A DNA stretch of 64,000 nt. It comes from Mycobacterium hubeiense. GTDB lineage: Bacteria > Actinomycetota > Actinomycetes > Mycobacteriales > Mycobacteriaceae. The number at the start of each line of letters is the position of its first letter. The stretch's first letter is position 1. Positions 25,723-33,861 of this stretch are shown piece after piece. The notes beneath the pieces were generated by a model, which was not told where the DNA came from, made no database searches, and saw only the letters and a list, made by a program, of their open reading frames with translations. The DNA is taken from assembly GCF_002838065.1 (NCBI RefSeq), contig NZ_PIZU01000002.1, positions 255,453 to 319,452 on the forward strand. Reading direction: 5' to 3'. A program made the position numbers and the translations under genes.

Positions 25723-26157
25723 TTAGATTTTCAGCGTCGGGGTGAGGGCCGCCTGCTGTATGCGGCTGTCGCTGGTTGCGATGGTGAGATTGCGCCGCGC
25801 GGCTTGCGCCACGATCACACGATCGAAGGGATCCCGGTGATCCCAGGAAAGTCGGCCGGCGAGGATCGTGTCGCCAGAGTCGATCGGAAGTTCGGTAGCG
25901 GTCATGTCGCCGATGACGTCAGACCACGCCGACAGGAATGGCTCACCGTCGAGTCGCCCAAGCTGGGTCTTGATTGCGATCTCCCACGCCGAAGCTGCCG
26001 AGACAAACAGTTCGGTCGTCGGCTCCCTCAAAATTTCCTGCGCGACGTCAGCGACTCGTCCGGGCGCAGACACCAACCACAACAACGCATTCGTATCCAG
26101 CAGAATTGCGGTCGGCGTCGGTGTCGGCCGCCGTGGCGTCACGAATTCCCTTCCCAT
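25723..26157 (-). CDS. VapC-type PIN toxin (Phd partner)
   Basis: A 144-residue (or 139 from GTG 26142) PIN-domain ribonuclease. Active-site acids lie in ILLDTNALLW, SAWEIAIKTQLGRL, RDPFDRVIVAQA and TSDSRI. It overlaps the antitoxin gene. The ATG at 26157 gives an N-terminal extension MGREFVTPRRPTPTPT of unusual composition, so the GTG, which overlaps the antitoxin stop, may be the true start. Confidence 0.88.
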   Translation of the reverse strand: MGREFVTPRRPTPTPTAILLDTNALLWLVSAPGRVADVAQEILREPTTELFVSAASAWEIAIKTQLGRLDGEPFLSAWSDVIGDMTATELPIDSGDTILAGRLSWDHRDPFDRVIVAQAARRNLTIATSDSRIQQAALTPTLKI

Positions 26158-26372
26158 GCAACAAGTTCTGTGTCGGGAAGCGGTTCATCGAAGTTGTCTG
26201 GGACGACGAGCGTCGGCAGCTGGCCGAACCGTCGCGGCCGGTGGCGAACAGGCGCCAACACAGCCACCGGCCGGCCGTGGTTGGTGATGGTTACCGACAC
26301 GCCGGTGCCCTCCACTTCAGCCAACAGGGCGTTCAGTTTCGCCTTGGCCTCTGTACTCGTCACCGTCTTCAT
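26139..26372 (-). CDS. Phd/YefM-family antitoxin
   Basis: A 77-residue antitoxin: TVTSTEAKAKLNALLAEVE and VTITNHGRPVAVLAP are the Phd/YefM DNA-binding and dimer motifs. The C-terminus is acidic and toxin-binding. ATG 26372 gives the family N-terminus MKTVTSTEAK; a GTG or ATG upstream would add nothing conserved. A 30-bp palindrome begins 20 bases upstream. Confidence 0.9.
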   Translation of the reverse strand: MKTVTSTEAKAKLNALLAEVEGTGVSVTITNHGRPVAVLAPVRHRPRRFGQLPTLVVPDNFDEPLPDTELVAWEGNS

Positions 26373-26391
26373 ACAGCCAGCGTACCCGGAA

Positions 26392-26421
26392 TTGACCATT
26401 CGGACTAGTCCGAATGGTCAA
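26392..26421. promoter_or_regulatory. 30-bp perfect palindrome upstream of the Phd/VapC genes
   Basis: Half-site TTGACCATTCGGACT followed by its exact reverse complement, centred between 26406 and 26407. It lies between the stop of the WS/DGAT gene (26442) and the antitoxin ATG (26372), both on the minus strand. It is probably the antitoxin operator; as RNA it could also fold and end transcription of the upstream gene. Confidence 0.75.
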
Positions 26422-26441
26422 AATTGGTGCAGGTAGGCGCC

Positions 26442-27860
26442 CTACTGAGCCATCGCCGTCTCGACGACCGTCAGCTTCTCGGAAAGCCCTGCCGCGCAGC
26501 GGATCTCCCGGAATTCCTCCAGCATCGCGTCGGTGACCTCGTGGGGGTCGTCGACCGTCGCCCCGTCGGTCAGCACCGAGATGTTGAGCTGATCGACGTA
26601 ACTCCACACCGTGATGTTCAGCCCGCTGCCCGCCGTCAACGGCCCCACCGAATAGAGCTCGGTGACCGTCGCGCCACCGACCTTGCCGCGCTCCCGCGGC
26701 CCCGGCACATTCGAGATGTTCAGGTTGAGCACCTTGTTCTGGCCGTCCTTGTTGGACAGCCAGCGGAACAGCGCCTCCACCGGGGCCGGCGGCATGTACG
26801 CCGCCCAGCGGGCGATCAGCTCCGGGCCGATCAGCTGATGGCTCTCCTTGGCCAGCGTGGCGGCCTCCTGCGCCCGGCGCACCCGATCCAGGATGTCCTC
26901 GACGTCGACGGGAAGCGCCACCAGCACACCGCTGAACCGGTTGCCCCAGATCCGGTCCGGTGAGAAATCGAAGCTCATCGGCACCGACGCCAGTAGCGGG
27001 TGATCTGCCTTTCCGTCGTAGTGCAGCAACAGCTTTCGCAATGCGCCCGACGACGTCGCCAACACCAGATCGTTGATCGTCACCCCCAGCTTCTTGCTGG
27101 TCTCCTTGACGTCGGCCAGCGCCAGTGTGGCCGTCGCGAAGCGGCGCTCCGGGGTGAGCACGTGGTTCATGAAGCTCGGCGGCGGCGTGAACGGTCGCGT
27201 CAGCTGCGGATTCAGCTTGCGGCTGGAACGTCGCACCCGGCCCACGCCCTGCGCGGTGTAGCGCACCACGCCGGGAAACCGGCCGATCTGGCGCAGATGG
27301 TCGACGAATGCCGATCGCACCAGTTCACCACGCGACGGCGCCGGGTCCGTCGCATAGGAGTCGCGGTCGCGCTGCGGACTCTCCTGCAGATCCATGCCGC
27401 GGGCCAGCAGGTTGGCCGAAGCGATCCCGTCGGCCAGCGCGTGGTGGATCTTGCCGACGACGGCGATCCGCCCTCCTGCGAGGCCCTCGACAAAGTACAT
27501 CTCCCACAACGGGCGGCTGCGGTCCAGCGGTGTGCTGGCGATCTCGCCGATCGCCTCGTCCAGCTCCCGACGGCCGCCGGGGCTTTTCACCCGCCACGGC
27601 CGCACGTGATAGTCGAGGTCGACCTCGCAGTTCTCCCGCCACATCGGATGGTGGAACTTGAACGGAATGTCGACGAGCTGAAAGCGGAACGGGTCGAGTT
27701 TGTACAGCCGACCGTGCAGCACCTCGCGAAACTCGTCGATGCCGAACGTGCGGTCGCCGAGATCGGCCAACTCGATGATCGCGATCTTCAGCGTGTGCAT
27801 GTGCACGTTGGGCGTTTCCGTGTAGAGCAGAAACGCGTCCCACCCGCTGAGCCTTTTCAC
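26442..27860 (-). CDS. WS/DGAT wax-ester/triacylglycerol synthase, Rv0221-like
   Basis: A 472-residue acyl-CoA:diacylglycerol (or wax alcohol) acyltransferase. The catalytic HHxxxDG is at residues 139-145 (HHALADG), and LNLNISNVPGPRER is the second family motif. The GTG start at 27860 has a GGGAGG Shine-Dalgarno that lies within a hairpin just after the lipC stop. Orthologue of Rv0221; as in M. tuberculosis it follows lipC. Makes storage triacylglycerol from acyl-CoA. Confidence 0.92.
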   Translation of the reverse strand: MKRLSGWDAFLLYTETPNVHMHTLKIAIIELADLGDRTFGIDEFREVLHGRLYKLDPFRFQLVDIPFKFHHPMWRENCEVDLDYHVRPWRVKSPGGRRELDEAIGEIASTPLDRSRPLWEMYFVEGLAGGRIAVVGKIHHALADGIASANLLARGMDLQESPQRDRDSYATDPAPSRGELVRSAFVDHLRQIGRFPGVVRYTAQGVGRVRRSSRKLNPQLTRPFTPPPSFMNHVLTPERRFATATLALADVKETSKKLGVTINDLVLATSSGALRKLLLHYDGKADHPLLASVPMSFDFSPDRIWGNRFSGVLVALPVDVEDILDRVRRAQEAATLAKESHQLIGPELIARWAAYMPPAPVEALFRWLSNKDGQNKVLNLNISNVPGPRERGKVGGATVTELYSVGPLTAGSGLNITVWSYVDQLNISVLTDGATVDDPHEVTDAMLEEFREIRCAAGLSEKLTVVETAMAQ

Positions 27861-27864
27861 TGTG

Positions 27865-27883
27865 CGCCTCCCCTGTGGAGGCG
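27865..27883 (-). promoter_or_regulatory. Hairpin sequestering the WS/DGAT ribosome-binding site
   Basis: On the coding strand CGCCTCC-ACAGG-GGAGGCG forms a 7-bp GC-rich stem. Its 3' arm is the Shine-Dalgarno GGAGG of the WS/DGAT gene, and its 5' arm begins one base after the lipC stop (27885-27887). Ribosomes finishing lipC would open it, giving translational coupling. Confidence 0.6.
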
Positions 27884-27884
27884 T

Positions 27885-29108
27885 CTATATAACCTCTTTG
27901 GCCCCGGCAAGCGTCCGGTTTCGGTGAATTTGGTTGAGGAACAACCCGATTGCGGTGGCCATCGAGCCGGTGCGGGCGCCGTCGACCATGTCGAACGCAT
28001 GCCCGGCACCGGGCAGCTCGACGTAGCTGACCACCGACCGCGATACCTCCCGCAGCCGCTCGACGAAGCTGCGGGCCTGCGCCACCGGAATCACCGTGTC
28101 ACCGGTGCCGTGGATGACCAGGAACGGCGGCGCATCGCGATGGACACGGGCGATCGGCGAGGCCTGACGGAAGATCTCCGGATGACGGGAGATCTTGCGG
28201 CCCACCACCACTCGTTCCAGGAAATCGACGAACCGCGCGCGCTCCACCGTCGAGCGGTCCTCCCAGTCGTAGCGCCCGTAGATGCCGACCACCGCGTCCA
28301 CCGACGTGTCGGAACCCTCCGGCAGCTCGGCCTCGAACTCGGGGTCATCGGCGGTGAGCCCGGCCAGCGCGGCCAGGTGACCGCCGGCCGAGCAGCCCGC
28401 CACCGCGACGAAGCGCCGGTCGCCGCCGAACTTGTCGACGTTGGCGCGTGCCCACGCGATGGCGGTCTTGACGTCGGTGATGTGGCGCGGCCAGCGGTGG
28501 TGCGGGGCCACGCGATAGTCTATCGACAAGCACACCCAGCCCATCTCAACCAGATGCGCCATCAGCGCATAGCCCTGCAGCATCCGGCTGCCGTGCACCC
28601 AGGCGCCGCCGGGAACGAACAGCAGCACCGGCGCCGGCTCAGCGGGCAGATCCTTGCGCCGCCACACATCCAGCAACTGCGACGGGTGGCTGCCGTAGCG
28701 CACCGACGTCCGGAAGATGCTGCGACGATGCTCGATCGTGCGCCACAGCGGCGGCGTGCGCTCGGGCGCGGGCCAGTCCACCTCGAGGTCCTTGGCGGGC
28801 ACGATGCCACGCAGGGCGGCCGCCGAGACAGCGTGCGTCCTATCGCGTTCCTGCCTGCGGATTTCCCCTATGCCGGGGGTGAGCCAGGACTTTGCGGTCG
28901 CGGCGAGGAAGTCCGGCATGTGCCGGTAGCCCCACACGCCCATCGCGGTGGCGGCGCCCAGTGGCTCCAGCTGTTTTCCGATGACCGGGATGGACGCCGA
29001 CGCCACAGTCATCGCCAGGAGGTAGTCGGCCGGGCGCGCTTTCAGCAACCAGCGCATGCGAGTGGCCATTGTCGGTCCGGGGTACCGGGTTTCCGGTCGT
29101 GCCGTCAT
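27885..29108 (-). CDS. lipC: Esterase/lipase LipC
   Basis: A 407-residue alpha/beta-hydrolase, orthologue of Rv0220 (403 residues), with long near-identical runs such as PVLLFVPGGAWVHGSR and SIDYRVAPHHRWPRHI. Nucleophile motif AGCSAGGH, Asp in IHGTGDTVIPV, His in GAGHAFDM. M. tuberculosis LipC is a cell-surface esterase. ATG 29108 gives family length; the frame is open to 29174. An ATG at 29069 is possible. Confidence 0.93.
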   Translation of the reverse strand: MTARPETRYPGPTMATRMRWLLKARPADYLLAMTVASASIPVIGKQLEPLGAATAMGVWGYRHMPDFLAATAKSWLTPGIGEIRRQERDRTHAVSAAALRGIVPAKDLEVDWPAPERTPPLWRTIEHRRSIFRTSVRYGSHPSQLLDVWRRKDLPAEPAPVLLFVPGGAWVHGSRMLQGYALMAHLVEMGWVCLSIDYRVAPHHRWPRHITDVKTAIAWARANVDKFGGDRRFVAVAGCSAGGHLAALAGLTADDPEFEAELPEGSDTSVDAVVGIYGRYDWEDRSTVERARFVDFLERVVVGRKISRHPEIFRQASPIARVHRDAPPFLVIHGTGDTVIPVAQARSFVERLREVSRSVVSYVELPGAGHAFDMVDGARTGSMATAIGLFLNQIHRNRTLAGAKEVI

Positions 29109-29187
29109 TTCGCGACCATACCCCGGGGCATGGCCGTCAAACGACACCATCCGCGGGTTGTCTGGTGATTGCACGGTCGGCTTCCGC

Positions 29188-29203
29188 TGTGACCTGCATC
29201 ACG
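29188..29203. promoter_or_regulatory. CRP-like site
   Basis: TGTGA-CCTGCA-TCACG differs from TGTGA-N6-TCACA by the last base. It lies between divergent lipC and fadE starts. Confidence 0.45.
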
Positions 29204-29236
29204 GTGTACGTCGGGCCAGGTCAGCGGTTAGCTTCG

Positions 29237-29252
29237 GTTGACAGCCGTCAAC
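29237..29252 (+). promoter_or_regulatory. TTGACA-N-CCGTCAA operator before the double FadE
   Basis: GTTGACAGCCGTCAAC has 6-base perfect arms about a 4-base centre, 14 bases before the GTG start at 29267. The core TTGACANCCGTCAA recurs upstream of fadD4 (52895-52910, minus strand). Confidence 0.55.
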
Positions 29253-29266
29253 GAAGAGGGTGCATC

Positions 29267-31435
29267 GTGAGCAAGTCAGCGCTAGCCATCACCGACGAAC
29301 ACCGAGATCTCGCCGACGCGGCGATCGGGCAATTGCAGCGGCTGAACAGCCTTGCCGCCGCGCGGGCGACCCTCGACGGCGGTTCGGCCCATCCCGCCGA
29401 GATCTGGTCGGCGGGTGCGGAGCTCGGCTGGAACGGCTTGGCGATCGCCGAAGAGCACGGCGGGTCGGGCTTCGGCCTGGCCGAGTTGGCCGTCGTGCTG
29501 GAGGTGCAGGGACGCGAACTGACGCCCGGGCCGTTCTTGCCCACCGTGGCGGCCGCGGTGGTGATCGATCGCTGCGCGCCGGATTCCGTTCGGGCGCAAC
29601 TGCTTGCGGGCCTCGCCGACGGCAGCACCGTGGCCGCGCTGGGATTGTCGGGCAGCGTGACGGTCGACGGGGACGGTGTCGTCGGCGGCGAAAGTCCCGC
29701 CGTGCTGGGCGCTCCCGACGCCGACGTGCTGGTGATCGCGGCGGGCGACGACGTCGTCGTCCTCGACGCAAACGCCGACGGGGTGACCGTCACCGCCCTG
29801 GAGTCGCTGGACCCCACCCGCAGCGTCGGCACGGTGACACTGCGCGCGGTGGCCGTGCCCGCCGAGCGCGTGCTGCGCGGTGCAGCGCGCCGGGCCCGCA
29901 CCGTGTTCCGGATCCTGGCGTCGGCCGAGGCGGCCGGTGTGGCGTGGGCGTCGCTGGAGATGGCGGTCGAGTATGCCAAGGTCCGCGAACAGTTCGGCCG
30001 CACCATTGGCACGTTCCAGGCAGTCAAGCACCACGCCGCCAACATGCTCGTCGACGTCGAGCAGACCACGGCGGCCACCTGGGACGCGGCCCGCGCCGAT
30101 GACTTGGACAGCGTGTGGTTCGCCGCTGCGGTGGCCGCCTCGCATGCGATCCGGGCGCAGGTGTTCAACGCGGAGACCAACATTCAGCTGCACGGCGGCA
30201 TCGGCTTCACCTGGGAGCACGACGCCCACCTGTATCTGCGGCGGGCGCGGACGCTGGCCGCGGTGGTGGGTGACGGCGGTGATCCGTTGCTCGACGTGGT
30301 CGAGGGCCAGCGCAGCGGGCAGGCGCACGGTGCGTCGTTCACGTTGCCTGCCGAGGCCGAGGTATACCGCAAGCAGGCCCGTGAGGCCGTCGCCACGCTG
30401 AAATCCCTTCCCGCGGACAAACAACGCGACTTCCTCGTCGACTCCGGATACCTTGTGCCACACTGGCCAAAGCCGTGGGGCCGCGGCGCCGACGTGCTCG
30501 AGCAGTTGGTCATCGAAGAAGAGTTCCGCGACGTCGAGATCCCCGATTTGGGCATCACCGGCTGGGTCACGCTGACCATCGCGCAGGCCGGCAACGACGA
30601 GCAACGCGAACGCTGGGTCGAACCCGTGCTGCGCGGCGAGATCATGTGGTGCCAGCTGTTCTCGGAGCCGGGCGCCGGCTCGGACGCGGCCGCGGTGCGC
30701 ACGTCGGCCAAGAAGGTCGACGGCGGCTGGCGGGTCACCGGTCAGAAGGTGTGGACCAGCCTCGCGCAGATCTGCCAGTGGGGCCTGGCCACGGTGCGCA
30801 CCGACCCCGACGCGCCCAAGCACGCGGGCGTCACGATGATGGCGATCGACATGAAAGCGCCTGGCGTGACGATCAATCCGCTGCGCGGCCTCACCGGCGA
30901 CGCGCATTTCAACGAGGTGTTCTTCGACGACGTGTTCGTCCCGGACGCCGATGTGGTGGGCGACGTGAACAAGGGTTGGCTGGTGGCGCGGGCCACGCTG
31001 GGCAACGAGCGGATCGGCATCGGCGGCGGATCGTCGGCGCCCACCGGGTTCACGGTGGACGAGCTGGTGAAGCTGCTCGACAGTGCGCCCGCCGACACCG
31101 CGGCCCACTACGTGCGGCAGGCCGGTGCGGTGATCGCCGAGGCACACACGCTGCGGCTGCTGAACCTGCGCCGGGTGAGCCGGGCGATCGCCGGCTCGGG
31201 TCCCGGCCCGGAGGGCAATGTGACCAAGCTGGTGCTGGCCGAGAACTCGCAACGGCTGACGGGGTTGGGCATGGAGCTGGCCGGGTCGTCGGCCGTCGTC
31301 GGGCAGAACAAGAAGTTGATGCGGGCCTACCTCGGCAACCGGGCGATGACGATCGCCGGCGGCACGTCGGAGATCACCCGCAACACCATCGCCGAGCGGA
31401 TTCTCGGTCTGCCGCGCGACCCGCTGCTGAAGTAG
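29267..31435 (+). CDS. Fused double acyl-CoA dehydrogenase (FadE6/FadE22 type)
   Basis: A 722-residue protein with two acyl-CoA dehydrogenase modules. The first (about residues 1-350) has AKVREQFGRTIGTFQAVKHH and NIQLHGGIGFTWEH but lacks a normal FAD/substrate loop. The second (about 370-722) has the complete set: LFSEPGAGSDAAAV, GQKVWTSLAQ and IAGGTSEITRNTIAERILG. It is like an alpha/beta FadE pair joined in one chain. GTG 29267 follows AAGAGGG by 6 bases. A shared operator lies just upstream. Confidence 0.9.
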   Translation: MSKSALAITDEHRDLADAAIGQLQRLNSLAAARATLDGGSAHPAEIWSAGAELGWNGLAIAEEHGGSGFGLAELAVVLEVQGRELTPGPFLPTVAAAVVIDRCAPDSVRAQLLAGLADGSTVAALGLSGSVTVDGDGVVGGESPAVLGAPDADVLVIAAGDDVVVLDANADGVTVTALESLDPTRSVGTVTLRAVAVPAERVLRGAARRARTVFRILASAEAAGVAWASLEMAVEYAKVREQFGRTIGTFQAVKHHAANMLVDVEQTTAATWDAARADDLDSVWFAAAVAASHAIRAQVFNAETNIQLHGGIGFTWEHDAHLYLRRARTLAAVVGDGGDPLLDVVEGQRSGQAHGASFTLPAEAEVYRKQAREAVATLKSLPADKQRDFLVDSGYLVPHWPKPWGRGADVLEQLVIEEEFRDVEIPDLGITGWVTLTIAQAGNDEQRERWVEPVLRGEIMWCQLFSEPGAGSDAAAVRTSAKKVDGGWRVTGQKVWTSLAQICQWGLATVRTDPDAPKHAGVTMMAIDMKAPGVTINPLRGLTGDAHFNEVFFDDVFVPDADVVGDVNKGWLVARATLGNERIGIGGGSSAPTGFTVDELVKLLDSAPADTAAHYVRQAGAVIAEAHTLRLLNLRRVSRAIAGSGPGPEGNVTKLVLAENSQRLTGLGMELAGSSAVVGQNKKLMRAYLGNRAMTIAGGTSEITRNTIAERILGLPRDPLLK

Positions 31436-32110
31436 TCACCTGCCGTTCAGGATCAGGTCGGCGAACTCGGTGACCGAGGCGACGACGTGCGTCGCGCCGG
31501 CCGCGCGCAGCTGCTGCTCATCGTGCGCGCCCGTGAGCGTCCCCGCGGCGACGGAAACGCCTGCGCGGCGCGCGCTTTCGATGTCGCTGGTGGTGTCGCC
31601 GAGCGCGGCGACGTTGGCCACCCCGTCGGCCTGCGCGCGCATCAGCGCGGCCAGAATCATGTCGGGGTAGGGTCGGCCGCGCACCCCGTCGCCGGGGGCG
31701 AGCACCACGTCGGCCAGCGACTGCCAGCCCAACGCCGCCAGCAGCTTCTCCTGGGTGGACCGACTGAAGCCGGTGGTCAAGGCGACGCGGATACCGGCAT
31801 CGCGGATGCGGGAAATCGCCTCGGCGGCACCGTCTATCGGCGTCGCCGCGCCGTTGTCGACGAGTTCGGCGTAGGCCCGCTCGAACGCAGCGTTGGCGCG
31901 CTGGGCGAGCTCTTCAGTGCCCAACAGCGCACGGAACACGACGATTTTCGACTGGCCCATGGTGTCGAGAACGTACTGGCGGGCATGTTCGCGGTCGTTT
32001 AGGCCGACGGCGTCGGCGGCCGCGTCGAACGCGCCGACCACCAGCCCGTCGTCGACGACCGTGGTGCCCGCCATGTCCAGGACGGCGAGCTGAATAGGGT
32101 TGTGTACCAT
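31436..32110 (-). CDS. Phosphonatase-like HAD hydrolase (PhnX-related)
   Basis: A 224-residue HAD protein of the phosphonatase-like type. The nucleophile is D12 in LDMAGTT. K55 in TMGQSK matches the Schiff-base lysine region of phosphonoacetaldehyde hydrolase, and GDTTSDIESARRAG is the metal-binding motif. Phosphonatases split phosphonoacetaldehyde to acetaldehyde and phosphate. It follows the FAD oxidase by 13 bases with AAGGA before the ATG. Whether it is a true phosphonatase or acts on a related compound is not certain. Confidence 0.82.
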   Translation of the reverse strand: MVHNPIQLAVLDMAGTTVVDDGLVVGAFDAAADAVGLNDREHARQYVLDTMGQSKIVVFRALLGTEELAQRANAAFERAYAELVDNGAATPIDGAAEAISRIRDAGIRVALTTGFSRSTQEKLLAALGWQSLADVVLAPGDGVRGRPYPDMILAALMRAQADGVANVAALGDTTSDIESARRAGVSVAAGTLTGAHDEQQLRAAGATHVVASVTEFADLILNGR

Positions 32111-32123
32111 AAGAATTCCTTAC

Positions 32124-33239
32124 TCAGAGGCCGATGAAGTCGGCTGTCTGTTCGGCGATCGCAGGGCCGAGCGTCATCCCCCGTCCGCCGGGTCCGGTGA
32201 TCACCCAGACGTCGTCGTCCGGCGAGGTGCGGCACACCAGCTGATGGGGGTCGACGCACTGGCTGTACACCCCGGCCCACCGCTGCACGACGGGCGGCAG
32301 CGCGCGGCCGAGGAACTCCTCGACGACGTCGACCAGATACGCGTACGGCTCCTCGCGGACGTCGAAATCGAACGGCTCGTCGTACTCGTGGGTGTCGCCG
32401 ATGGTCAGGCCGCCGTGCAGGCGCTGCACACACAGCAGCTGCATACGGTGCTGCTCGGCAACGACGTGCTGAGATTCATTGCGGCGCAGGCTTTCCAGCG
32501 CCGCGCCGGCGAAACCCGGATAGTACCGGAAACTGTCACCGTCGGCGATCGCGGTCGTCAGCGGTTCGTCCAGCGGCGCCGTCTGCATCATCTGCAACCG
32601 CACCCGGCGCACCGGCAGGTCACCGGCGAGCTCGCGCACCAGCCCGCTGTGCGCCGCGCCCGCACACACCAGCACGAGGTCGCCGTCGTAGCGTCGGCCA
32701 CGGTCGTCGACTACGGTTCGGCCGTCCACGGAGCGCGCCTCAGCACCCGCGACGAATCGGTACCGGCCGCCGGCCGCCATGAACTCGCGCAACGCCGGCA
32801 GTGCCTGCCGCGACTCCACTGCGGCATCCAGCGTGCAATGCAAGCCGGCCAGATACGTGCCCCGCAGCACAGGATTAACGGCGCGCACCGCGTCGGGTTC
32901 GAGCAGCCGGAAACCGCGGTACTCGGCATCGCCGCGCGCCACCACCTCCTGCGCCACTGCGACCTCGCCGGGGGTGCGCAGCAGCGTCACCGAACCGACG
33001 GGCCGAAAGCCGATGCCCGGCACGTCGGCGCCGAGCTTCTCCCAGAGCTGGCGCGACCGTAGCGCGGCTTCGAGTTCGGCGGTGGAGCGGCCGGACACCC
33101 AGATCAGGCCGAAGTTGCGGACCGTCGCGCCGCGGGCCTCGCGCTCGCGTTCGAGCTGGACGACGTGGTGCCCGCGGGCAACCGATTCGAGCGCGTGCGC
33201 GGTGCCGAGGATTCCGCCACCGATGATCGTCACCCGCAT
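32124..33239 (-). CDS. FAD-dependent amine oxidase of phosphonate clusters (HpnW type)
   Basis: A 371-residue D-amino-acid-oxidase-fold flavoprotein with the Rossmann start VTIIGGGILGTAHALESVARG and a C-terminal ITGPGGRGMTLGPAIAEQ. It resembles the FAD-dependent oxidoreductases recurrent in phosphonate catabolic loci, some of which oxidise 2-aminoethylphosphonate or its N-methyl form to phosphonoacetaldehyde. That fits the downstream phosphonatase-like gene: amine to aldehyde, then C-P cleavage. It is divergent from the PhnZ-like gene across a PhnF-type box. Confidence 0.82.
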   Translation of the reverse strand: MRVTIIGGGILGTAHALESVARGHHVVQLEREREARGATVRNFGLIWVSGRSTAELEAALRSRQLWEKLGADVPGIGFRPVGSVTLLRTPGEVAVAQEVVARGDAEYRGFRLLEPDAVRAVNPVLRGTYLAGLHCTLDAAVESRQALPALREFMAAGGRYRFVAGAEARSVDGRTVVDDRGRRYDGDLVLVCAGAAHSGLVRELAGDLPVRRVRLQMMQTAPLDEPLTTAIADGDSFRYYPGFAGAALESLRRNESQHVVAEQHRMQLLCVQRLHGGLTIGDTHEYDEPFDFDVREEPYAYLVDVVEEFLGRALPPVVQRWAGVYSQCVDPHQLVCRTSPDDDVWVITGPGGRGMTLGPAIAEQTADFIGL

Positions 33240-33316
33240 GGTCGGTGACCCTTCCCGGCCATCGCGACCGCTCTTCGACCGCGGGGTATTGCGGTGCGGA
33301 ACAACAGGTTAAGAAA

Positions 33317-33328
33317 TGGTATAGACCA
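33317..33328. promoter_or_regulatory. PhnF-type GntR operator
   Basis: TGGTATAGACCA (TGGT-N4-ACCA) is the half-site pair recognised by HutC-type GntR proteins and, as I recall, is the form described for mycobacterial PhnF. It lies between the divergent FAD-oxidase and PhnZ-like genes. On the minus strand it overlaps a -10-like TATACC. Confidence 0.65.
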
Positions 33329-33348
33329 AACTGGGTTATTGTTGCGCA

Positions 33349-33861
33349 ATGCATGTTCTCACCGAACTCGCACCTCTGCTGGGTTCGCTGCGCGGTGTGT
33401 GGGATGAGGACGCGGTCGATGAGCTCGACCACGCCCTGCAGGCCGCGGCCCGCGCGACCGAGGACGGCGCGGACGACGAACTCGTGCTCGCGGCCGCCTT
33501 GCACGACGTGGCGCACAGCCCGCTGTTGCGCGAAGGTCGGGAGTCCCCGCACGAACGCGTCGCCCGGGACTGGCTCACCCCGCGATTCGGTGTCCGGGTG
33601 GGCTGGCTGGCCGGCGCGCACGTCGCGGCCAAGCGTTACCTCTGCGCCACTGATCCCGGTTACGCCGCAAGCCTGTCCGACGTCTCCGTCGTCTCGCTGC
33701 GCCGGCAAGGCGGCGCCGCGGTGGACCCGGCGCTGGAGGCGCATCCGTGGTGGGCCGATGCGGTGCGGCTGCGGCGCTACGACGACGCCGCCAAGGTTCC
33801 CGGCGCGTCCGCATTGACGGTCGAGGACGTGCTCGTCATCGCGGAACGCGTCCTGCGATGA
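33349..33861 (+). CDS. PhnZ-like HD-domain oxygenase (mixed-valence diiron type)
   Basis: A 170-residue HD protein of the phosphonate-degradation group. Candidate diiron ligands are H28, H52-D53 (ALHDVAH), H68 and H91, followed by the group-specific lysine K95 in GAHVAAKRYL and by YAASLSDVSVVSLRRQGG. Spacing H28/H52/D53/H91/K95 mirrors PhnZ (H34/H58/D59/H104/K108), which cleaves 2-amino-1-hydroxyethylphosphonate to glycine and phosphate. No PhnY-type hydroxylase is visible in the window. Its stop overlaps the GntR start (ATGA). Confidence 0.85.
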   Translation: MHVLTELAPLLGSLRGVWDEDAVDELDHALQAAARATEDGADDELVLAAALHDVAHSPLLREGRESPHERVARDWLTPRFGVRVGWLAGAHVAAKRYLCATDPGYAASLSDVSVVSLRRQGGAAVDPALEAHPWWADAVRLRRYDDAAKVPGASALTVEDVLVIAERVLR

